DNA of 64,000 nucleotides, taken from the NCBI GenBank assembly GCA_021292165.1, contig CM037880.1:223478467-223542466 (forward strand), in the 5' to 3' direction. Each line of letters opens with the position of its first letter. Within the stretch, counting starts at the first letter, position 1. The notes beneath the pieces were generated by a model, which saw only the letters and a list, made by a program, of their open reading frames with translations, was not told the DNA's origin and ran no database searches. The DNA comes from Shinisaurus crocodilurus. Its lineage: Eukaryota; Chordata; Lepidosauria; Squamata; Shinisauridae. The position numbers and the translations under genes are program-made. Below are positions 45,301-56,300 of the stretch, piece after piece.

Positions 45301-48300
45301 GCCGGCCTGCGCGTGTGGATCGGTACATGTGACAAACTGCACTCAGGTTCTTTCTGTGTAGGAAAAGTATCGTGTATGAAGTGCTCTTGGCTGAGAGTGT
45401 GGCGGTGAAGGCCACACCTGCAAGACACCCTGTTGAGAAGTGAAAAGACCAAGAGACGTCAGCCCCGCAGCGCTGAAAACCAAACGGCTGCCCCATGATG
45501 GCGGCACAGAACGGAAGCCGTTTTTTAAGAGGTCAGCTAGGGTAGGCTGAGAAGATGAAGGGAAATGAGATTCGCTTTTGGAAGCGGACGTCTGTGCGTT
45601 CCTTCAGCATTTGGCTTGAAACCACTCTTTGGGGTTCACTCCAGCTGCTGGCAGCAGCACTATGGTCTGCAGGAAGAAAACAAGGATGTTGACCGCTCTG
45701 GCCGAGTTCATCCATATCGCACCAATTTTAACAGAGCGTCATTGGCCGCTTGTGTACTTCCAGCCCCAATTCAAGGTGCTGGCTCTTACTTTTAAAGCCC
45801 TAAAATGGTTTGGGACCCAAATACCTGAAGGAGTGCCTCCTCCTATATCAACCTGCCCATTTATTTATTTATTTTATTACATTTGTTAATCACCCATCTG
45901 GCCGGTCACCCGGCCACCCTTAAGATCTTCTGCCAGGGCCCTTCTCCATATACCTCTTCCATCAGAGGTCCGAAGATCACCTACAAGGGAGCGGGGCTTT
46001 CTCAGCAGTGGTGCCCTGGTTGTGGCGTGCCCTCCCAGTGAGATTTGCGTTGTGCCAACATTTTTACATAACGAGAATGTTTTGTTTTGTTTTTTTTAAA
46101 ATTCAGTTCGGTCTGCATTCAGTTTCTTTGTCTTTGACTTTTGCAATTGGTTTATGCTGGACATCGCCCTGGAACCAGATATGATGGCTGGAATGAATAA
46201 GTTTTAAATAAAAATGAAAGAAATTTCCACATGTTGATGGAACGCACGGAGGGGGAGAGGGATTCCGTTGATTGGCCCTGCCTTCCATGCGTCCGGTCAG
46301 TGTCTGGAAAAAAGAAACTGAGACTCGGGCTCTGGTTCTAGCTGTGCCTTTGTCAGGCAACAGCTGGGGTGGTGTCGGTGTCCGTCAGGGTTGCCATGTG
46401 ACCAGGGAAAAACTGGCCTGGCTTGCTCTTGCGCCTTTAAGAGCAGGTTGATCTGCAGCAATCGGCAACTGACCCCGCTCACAGCACGGAGGTGACAACA
46501 ACAGATCAAATTGGTGTGAAAGGCATGAGTACGGGGTCTGTTGAAAAGTTGGCAAGCCTACGCTCTCCCTCAGGTCTGTGTGTGGCTCACTTGTCTTTGG
46601 GGGCACTTCTTTCTTTGCAGGTCTGCCTCAGCTCCAACGACCTGTTTGAGATTTATGGGGTTGATGGTGGCGTAGGAATCTCCCATCCCGATTTCACCCG
46701 CCTGAGTCCAGCCCTGGTGCAGCAACGGCTTAGCAAGGCCTGCTCCGTACCACACAAAGACCCTGTCAGCGGGCAGCTCACCACAGCAGAGAGTGAGTCC
46801 ATCCTCCACGTGTCTCTAAGCTGATTAGTAAAAGGCCTCATTGATTCCTCCGGGGACATGTCCAGGATTTAGCATCTGGATTGGAGGTCCTCCTTTGGGT
46901 GCTTCTGCCTTTAGAGCAGTGTTCTCCAACTCCCAGCATGCCCCAGCCAGCTACGCTACGCTGGCTGGGGCATGCTGGGAGTTGTAGGCCAAAAACATCT
47001 GGGGACCCAAAGTTGGAGAACACTGCTTTAGAGGTTAGCTGGCTGGCAACCAAGGAAATGGCCTTTTCAGTAGTGGCACCCAAGTTATGCAGGGCCTTCC
47101 CCAGGCAGCAACCAGCACTTTTATCATTCAGACACGATTGTGCAGACTTTTCATTCTCAATGATTGGGTTCAGACAACACGATAACCCACACTCAAGGGT
47201 TGAGTATGGGTTGAGTGTGGGTTGTTGTTGAACTGTGGGTTGTTGTTGAACTGTGGGTTGTTGTTGAGATGTGGGTTATTGTGTTGTCTGAACCCAGCTG
47301 TGCTAACAAGCCATGGCTTGCTAACCGTGAACAACCCATGAAGAGAACCTATGGTTTCTTGTTGGGTTGTGAAGTGTGGGTTGTTCACCATGGTTTGTTA
47401 TCTCGGCTGGGTTGGGTGTGGGTTATCATGTTATCTGAACTCAGTCCAAGGCTTTTAATGGGTGCTTGGTGCTTGCTGTTTTTATTGCCTTTCTCTCTCT
47501 GGCTTTATATGATCTCAGATTGCTTTAAGTGCTACTGCCGGTTTTTAAAAATAGGTTAGCTATTCTTCTGTTGCTGTACTGAATTTTCGGTGGTGAACTG
47601 CTTTGAATACTTTATTCTATTTATTACATTTCTATTAACTGCCCAATAGCTGAAGCTCTCTGGGCAGTTAATACCAACTGAAACCATAACATAAGACATG
47701 AGAAAATATAATACAGAAGTGTAAAAGTTTAAGACTACAGTATAAAACAACAACAAAAAACCAAAATAAAACCTAGCAGGAGTGCAAAGATTAGAAATAT
47801 AGTAACAGTTTTAAGACAACAAAAACAGACTAAGGTGACTTGGGAAAATAAGAAGACCACGACATGGGCACTGGGCAAGCCTCTCTTGACAGGAAAACAG
47901 TATAAAATATTTTCAATAAATAAATTGGCCGTTCTGTGGCCGAGGGGTGGAAGTAGGTCCCCCTCCCCCTGGTTTTTGGTCAGGAGCCCAGTCCAGATCA
48001 GGAAGACATTCAACGGGGAACATTTCCCCCATTGCACGGTGGGAAAGAGCCATGCTTGTTAAATTCCTGCTTACAAATGCAGCTGCGAAGTCAGAACAAT
48101 CCTGCTGGACAAAAAGACGCCAGTCCTAGGTGACAAGCTGGCTGGGGCATGCTGGGAGCTGTAGGCCAAAAACATCTGGGGACCCACGGTTGGAGAACAC
48201 TGCCCTAAAGTGAGGAGCACCACATGCTTCCAGCCTGACCGGAAGTGAAGCTCCCCACTTGTTCCTAATCCTCATCAAATCTGTTAAATTGGTTGTGGTA

Positions 48301-50305
48301 AATCAGTGGTGTGGGGTGGGTGGGGAGAAGAGAAACACTCTGCATATGCTCAGAGGTACCAAGATCTTTATCAATTACTCCATATGTTCCAGGGATATGA
48401 AAACAGGCTGTGAGGTAGCCCCTGGCTTCAAAAGCTGGATAATTGGATTAGACTGGCTGTGAGAATAAAGATATTTTAAAAATTCATTTATTTAGATTTT
48501 TTTTTTAAAAAAAAATCTATTACATTTCAAAGGCTCAGATTCAGTAATGCACGCTTAAATCAAAGCCCAAATAAAACCCATAAAGGCAAATGCCCACTGC
48601 AGTACAAAATATTTATTTATTATATTTATACCCCACCTTTTTCCTGAGAACTTGAAAGCTCCATCCATCCATCCATTTATTTATTATATTTATACCCCGC
48701 CCTTTTTTCCTGAAAGGAACACAAGGCGGCTTACATAATCCTCCTCCTCCTCTCCATTTTATCCTCACCACAACCCTGTGAGGTAGGTCAGGCTGAGAGT
48801 CCATGACCGGCCCAAAGTCACCCAATGAGTTTCATGGCCGAGCGGGGACTAGAACCTGGATCTCCCGAGTCCCAGTCCAACACTCTCACCGCTACGCCAC
48901 ACTGGCTCATATAACAAATACTGTGTTTTATGAAGCTAAAATGACTTGGACCCCTCCCCGGGCCACTCAGAAGCCAACTGAAACAATACATGCCTTACAG
49001 GCTTGGAGCACCATCCACCTGCCCCAGCCTCATTAATTTCAGTGGGGCCGGCGCAGGAGAAATTCCTGGTGGATTGCGCCCTTAGGCTTTGCCAAGCCAC
49101 TGAGGCAGGGCAGCAACGGGGAAACGCCTCTGTCGGTCCCAGCGCCTTGCAGACTTTCTTCACGGATGGAACCCTCACCAAAAGGGTCTACTAAAGCAGT
49201 GTTCTCCAACCCTGGGTCCCCAGATGTTTCTGGCCTACAACTCCCAGCTACGCTGGCTGGGGCATGCTGGGAGTTGTAGGCCAGAAACATCTGGGGACCC
49301 AAGGTTGGGGAACACTGTACTAAAGCACCTGGGGTCGGAGGGACCAAAGGTCAGCTCAGCAGCACAGCTCACGCTTGGCTTATGCACACAAAGTCTCAGC
49401 TTCGGTCCCTGGCAACTCCAGGAAAAAGGATCAGGTCTGAAATGACGGGAAAAGACTCACTCTGGCTGAGACCCTGGGCAGCCACACGGCCACTAGGCCT
49501 AGTCAGACTAAGGGCACAGTCCCATACAGCATGTTTAGACACACAACAAGTCCTACAACTCCCGGCATTCCCCAGCCGCACGCTGCTGGCTGGGGAATGC
49601 TGGGAGTTATAGGACTTTTCTCTGTCCATAGGATTGCACCCTAAATAAACTAATTGTCAGGGTGCATGGATCTCAGTAGGGCTGTGGGCTCACCCACAGT
49701 GCCCTGAGGGGGAAGAAGGCTTATTATTAATTTATTAATTTATTATATTTATACCCCGCCCTTTTTTCCTGCAAGGAACCCAAGGCGGCTTACATAATCC
49801 TCCTCCTCCTCCTCCTCTTCCTCCTCCTCCTCCTCTCCATTTTATCCTCACCACAACCCTGTGAGGAAGGTCAGTGACTGGCCTAAAGCCACCCAGTGAG
49901 CTTCATGGCCGAGTGGGGATTAGAACCCAGGTCTCCCGAGTCCCAGTCCAACACTCTCACCACTACGCCACACTGGCTTGGGAGGGGATCCCTCTATCTG
50001 TGGCCTGTTTGCCTATTTGTCGCCCCCTCCCCCCTTTCTCTGTGCCGTTCACCTCTGCCCCTTCCCCTTCCAGAGTATATCTATGGCTCGCTGGCCACGC
50101 TGGTGATCTGCCTGTGTGCGCTTTTTGGCATCGTGGTTCTCCTGTGCACGGCTTGCATCAGCGCCTACCAGTACGTGATCCAGTTCTTCGTCAGCCTGGC
50201 CGTGGGATCCCTCACGGGGGACGCCATGCTGCACCTCATCCCCATGGTCAGTGCAAAGGGGAAGGGGGTGTCCGGATGGACCGGAGGTTTTGAGGCTGTG
50301 CTGTG

Positions 50306-50341
<36 letters not shown>

Positions 50342-53300
50342 CTGACTATTTCATCATCATCAGGCGATCACTCGTGACCGAGTAAGATTGTCTTCTGGGA
50401 TAAAAGGGGGAAATTCTAAAGAAGATTGTGTAGACTCTAGCGATGGGTCCGTAAGTGACTGTGGAGGCCAATTCTAGATCCACACAGCTTCCCACAGTGA
50501 GGACACAGGTTACCAGATGGAAGATGGTCCTGTAAAGGATTCATTTGACGTGCTTTTCGCTTAGCACGTTTCTCCCTTTCACCTTGCACTCGGGCTTCTT
50601 CAAAGTCCATGGAACCTTTGTGAGAGGCCAACCTCCATTGAGATCGTTCATGGGCCAGAGCTTCCCAGTTTTCGATGTTTATATTGCATTTTTTTAGATT
50701 AGCCTTATGAACATCTTTAAACCTCTTATATTGACCACCGATATTCCGCTTTCCATCCTTGAGTTGGGAGTAAGTAACTGCTTTGGGAGACGGCAGTCAC
50801 AAGTCTGCACAGGTGTGCTGGTGTGAGTGCACATTTGCAGACTAGATGCGTTGTTGGACTCTGTGGAGACTGGAAGGGACACCTTGGTGTGATCCAACTG
50901 GGGTGGTCTTATGTGTGTGTGTGTGTGTGTGTGTGTGTGGACTGGCAGTGTGTGTTTGGGCTGGTGGGAAAGGGCCAGTTGGGGGGGATGCTGGCAGTTG
51001 GGAGTCCAAAAGATTTGGGTGGCACTGGGTTGGGGAAGGCTGATGTAACTCATCCCAACGGTGTGGGCTTCAGAAACTGGTTGCAGCCCTGTTGGCTTCA
51101 TGCCCCGTTACCATTGCAGTTCTTGGGCCTGCATTCCCACTCCCACGGCGACGGTCACGCGCATGACCAACACGGAGCCGCGGGCCACGACACGCTGTGG
51201 AAGCTCCTGGCCGTGCTGGGCGGCCTCTACCTCTTCTTCCTCCTTGAGAAGTTCTTCATCCTCCTGGGACACTCGGACTGTGAGGTGAGGAGGCCGGTCA
51301 TCTTTGGTCTGCAGTCACCACGGCCTTGCAGAGAGCAAGGGGCGGGCGGGCACGACGATACAGGCCTGTGGCTCACGCTGGCTCAGCTTGTCTGAGCGTG
51401 GAAAGCTAAGCAGGGTCAGGCCTGGTTATGACTTGGATGGGAGACCCCCCTCCTCTAGTTTCCTGCACTGAGCAGGGGGTTGGACTCGATGGCCTTGTAG
51501 TAGGCTCCTTCCAACATCTATGAAACCTCTATGACAGAGATGGCGAACCTTTTTGAGCCCGAGTGCCCAAACTGCAACACAAAACCAACTTATATATTTC
51601 AAAGTGCCTTAAATTTGGCAGGAAGGAGGAGGAGGGGGCACTAGCTAATCGCGCCCCGCTCTGTCTCAGGGCACGGCTCTTCACCGGGCGCGTAAAGATT
51701 CAGGCACGCACGCGCGCTGTGCTTCTGAGCTGTCTGTTCAGTTAGGAGGAGGGCCGGGTGCCTGCGCAGTCCGCTTGCTTCTGGGGGTGGAGATGTTGGA
51801 GTGTGCCTGCCTGTGGAGGCCAGCGAGGAATGAGTGGAGAGGAGTTACTATGGAAACCCGACGCTGAATGCAGAAGGGGACGGTCTTTTCGCGATCTGGC
51901 GACCAATGGCTCGAGTGCCCACAGAGAGGACCCTGCGTGCCAGCTGTGGAACGCGTGCCATAGGTTCGCCATCGCTGCTATGATCTCCGTATGCTTCTGC
52001 AGGAGGTTGGCAGCTGCAGGAGGTTGGGGCGCAAAGTTTGGGGGGGGCGTGTTCTGCACGCTCAAGAGGAACATCGGAAGCTGCGTTGTACTGACTGGGT
52101 CATACCCTTGGTCCATCTAGCCCAGTATTGTTGATACTGACTGGCAGCAGAGGCTCTCCAGGGTTTCAGGCAGGGTTTTTTCCAGCCCTACCAGCAGACA
52201 CTGCCGGGGATTGAACCTGGGACTTTGCGTATGCATTCTGTGCTTGGAATCACTGCACAGCCAATGTTTGAAGAGGTGCAATACTGCAGGGAAAGCAAGA
52301 GGCACTACTGCCCCAGCTGGGCTATCCTGTACCTCTAACGATGAACACGTGCACGCACACACACACACGCACACATGCATGCACGCACGCACACACCAGT
52401 CTCCAGGGCTCACGTTGGCTTGGAAGCCACCTCTGTGGCGCTCCTGCCCCCTAGTCCCAGGTATGTGAGAGCTGACTGTGGTCACTCAGTGGTGAGAAGG
52501 CTTTCTGGACATGTTCAGAGGCTCCGTTATCTTGATTAAGAATGTTAAGAAGAGCCGTGCTGAATCAGAACAAAGGCCTCTCTGGTCAGGGCCGGCGCTA
52601 CCGCTAGGCAGACCCAGGCGGCTGCCTAGGGCGCGTGGCGGAAGAGGGCGCAGAAACGCTGCGCTCCTTCCTCGCCGCCGGCGCGCTCCTGCCCCGCCTG
52701 CCGCCTCCGCCGCGCCTCGCCACCCGCCGCTGCACCTTCCCCCCCGCGCATGCGTGCCCGCGCCCACCAGCCACCTACCTTCGCATCGTTTCCGGAGCCC
52801 CGCCGGCAAAAAAAAAAAGCGCGGGGGTCCCGTCGCGTCGGAGGCGGTGGCAGCAGCGGGGGGCAGGGGGAAGGTAGGTGGTGGTGGTGGCGGTGGTGGT
52901 GGCGGCGGCGGCGCAGGGGGGGGTTTTGCAGAGCAGGGCTGCTTTGCTCCGGAGCCCCCCCCGGCACGAGAGGGGGGGGCGCTAAATATAATTTGGCCTA
53001 GGGCGCCAAACAGCCCTGCACCATTCCTGTCTGTGGTCCAGCGTTTTGTTGCCATAGTGGCCAATCAGGCGCCCGAATGGGAAGTCCAGAAGCAGGACGC
53101 AAGAGCTGTCTTGTTATGACATGGTGTGCCTCCCGCAGCCTGGAGCCCTCCAGATGTTTTGTACTTCAACTCCCATCGGCCTCAGCCAGCGTGACCTGTG
53201 GCCGGGAATCCTGGGAGTGGTCATCCACGGCCCCTGGAGGGCACCAGGCCAGGGAAGGCTGCTCTAAGGCTGAGCCCTGGCAATGAAAACAGGGGATGGG

Positions 53301-56300
53301 GTCACGCCTGAAACTCGAGTTAAGCCCCGTGTCTTTGCCCAAGAGGGGCCGATTCCTTTGCTTCGCCTCTGGTGCAAATTCCTAAAAAGGGGCGGGTGCC
53401 TTTCCAGGCCAGATGGACGCCATGCTTCCTTATGTCTTCCTAGGAGGAATCTGAGTCCAGCAAGGGGCACCAGTGTGACCACGGCCTGTCCCTGCAGCTG
53501 TACCAGGATGAGATGAGGAGAAGGAAGCAGGAAAAAGGCACTTCTAATGCTGACCTGGTAAGTTGCCCATGTTAATGCTATATTAACGCTTAATGTTGCT
53601 GTGGAGGACCAGCTCCCGGGTCCTCTGCGTGAGTTCGGCGCTTAACGGGTTAACCGGCACTGAGCTACAGCCCGTACAAGCGATTGAAATTGACTAGGAG
53701 GTTTGCGCAGCAAAAGGAAACTCCAGAGCCCTTTGTATGACCATATAAGGCGTTTATTTACTACAAGTTAGATGGAGCGGAACTTATAGTTTTCTAGGAA
53801 TACTACCACGTCAACATGCCCTGACATGACCTCCGGGTTTTATCAATGAAAATGGTTCCCAGGCTAGCGTATTGCGGAAACAGTTACCTGACCTCAGAGA
53901 CTCTACGCTGGCTCCGAGTCCTTCCTGACCCGGGGTGGAGAGCAGCTTACCCCAGCCACAGCTGGGTGACGTGCCTGGTGTCTTGACCGTGCTCCGACAA
54001 CTCCCCGAAGAGACTGGAGGGGGGTTTTCTACCCCACCTTTTCCCGCTCTCCCACCCCCTGCCTGTCAGGTGGGCTTATTCCTGACCCCTGTGTGGCAGG
54101 TGGGCTTATGCCTGCCCTGGAAAAGATGAGGTATCCTGGTCTGGCGTGTACTTTACAGCTCATAGTGGCTGCCCTGCCTTCTTGATGGCCCGCAATTCTC
54201 CTTTGTGGATTCCGACCGCAGTTCTCCTTTGTGGATTCCGACCGAGAACTTCCTTGTTGGTCTGCAGGATTTGTCTGGCGGAGCCAGCAGTTGCATTTTT
54301 AACTACATGCCATCTCTTGTTTGTTTACACCTCGCAGATGCTGAGGTTATTCGAAAGGCTATGGGAAGTGCCCAGGGCAAAATCCACACCTGCTATTGCA
54401 GTGTTCTCCCACCTTGGGTCCCCAAGGTGGGAGAACACTGTGCTATTGCATAGATGAGGACTGCTCCTTTCATCCCGGGTCGACAGGCCTCATCTATACA
54501 ATGGCGGAGATCTGGACTCTGGTACCCAGAGGTGGCTGGAGAGGTAGCTTAGAGGTCCCTGCCACTATTCCAGGACCTGTGACTCCTCTCAGTCGAAAAG
54601 CACATGGGAGGGCAAGGAACAAACCCCTCTTGGAGAACCTGCAATTCTCTCCTTTGCTCAGGGCTTTAGCAACAACAAGCTCTGATCTAGGGCCAGTGCA
54701 GTGCACAGCCCCATCTAATCATCAGGCGATCACTCGTGACCGAGTAAGATTGTCTTCCGGGATAAAAGGAGGAAATTCTAAAGAAGATTGTGTAGACTCC
54801 AGCGATGGGTCCGTAAGTGACTGTGGAGGCCAATTCTAGATCCACACAGCTTCCCACAGTGAGGACACAGGTTACCAGATAGAAGATGGTCCTGTAAAGG
54901 ATTCATTTGACGTGCTTTTCGCTTAGCACGTTTCTCCCTTTCACCTTGCACTCGGGCTTCTTCAAAGTCCATGGAACCTTTGTGAAAGGCCAACCTCCAG
55001 TTAGATCGTTCATGGGCCAGAGCTTCCCAGTTTTCGATGTTTATATTGCATTTTTTTAGATTAGCCTTATGAACATCTTTAAACCTCTTATATTGACCAC
55101 CGATATTCCGCTTTCCATCCTTGAGTTGGGAGTAAAGAAGGAATAGCTATGTGTGTGGGAGGAAATGTACGGGCATAGAAATCTATCTTTTACTGCAGTG
55201 TTCTCCAGCCTTGGGTCCCCAGATGTTTTTGGCCTACAACTCCCAGCATGCCCCAGCCAGCATGCTGGGAGTTGTAGGCCAAAAACATCTGGGGACCCAA
55301 GGTTGGAGAACACTGTTTTACTGAGTCAGACCCTCGGGTCTGCCTGGCCCAGTATTGCTTCCACTGACTAGCAGTAGCTCTCCAGGGTTGCAGGCAGAAA
55401 TAGGCCTTTCTCCCTCCCCTGCTCCTTGATCGTCTTAACTGGAGATGTCGGGACTGAACCCGGGACTGCCGCTTACAAAACAGGAGCGCCACCGCTGAGC
55501 GAAGGTCCCTCCCCGACTGCGCCGCGGCTTGACTCCCACTTTGATTGAAACAAAAGTGGAATAAATGTGTAGTCTGGGAGGGAGAGGTACGTGGACGCAC
55601 TCTTCCAAGAATTGACATAAAAATATAGAAAATAAAACTACCTTGCCACAGCATTGCAGGGCGGCCGTAACGGGTCACTTTGTGGCCCTGCATCATTTAA
55701 AAGGTACGGCTGCTGAGCAGTTGCTCAGGGCAGGAGAGGAATCAGCAACCACAGAAGTAAGAAACAAACAAACTACCCTAAGAATATCTTATGAAATGGG
55801 ATCTTCATTTACAGGATGGAGTGTGGAACTCTGCTGCTCAAGCGAAGCAGGGTCAGGCCTAGTTGGATGGGAGACCCCTCCTCTAGTTTCCTGCATTGAC
55901 CATGGGGTTGGACTCGATGGCCTTGTAGGCTCCTTCCAACATCTATGATTAACCTCTATGATCTCCGTATGCTTCTGCAGGAGGTTGGCAGCTGCAGGAG
56001 GTTGGGGCGCAAAGCTTGGGGGAGGCGTGTTCTGCACGCACAAGAGGAACATCGGAAGCTGCCTTGTACTGACTGGGTCATACCCTTGGTCCATCTAGCC
56101 CAGTATTGTTGATACTCCAGGGTTTCAGGCAGGGTTTTTTCCAACCCTACCTGGAGACACTGCCGGGGACTGAACCTGGGACCTTGCGCATGCATTCTGT
56201 GCTTGGAATCACTGCACAGCCAATGTTTGAAGAGGTGCAATACTGCAGGGAAAGCAAGAGGCACTACTGCCCCAGCTGGGCTATCCTGTACCTCTAACAG

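Noticed and set aside
52486..53119. 192- and 202-codon frames on opposite strands
   Set aside because: GGT/GGC-rich interior of a family B hAT element; not protein-like.
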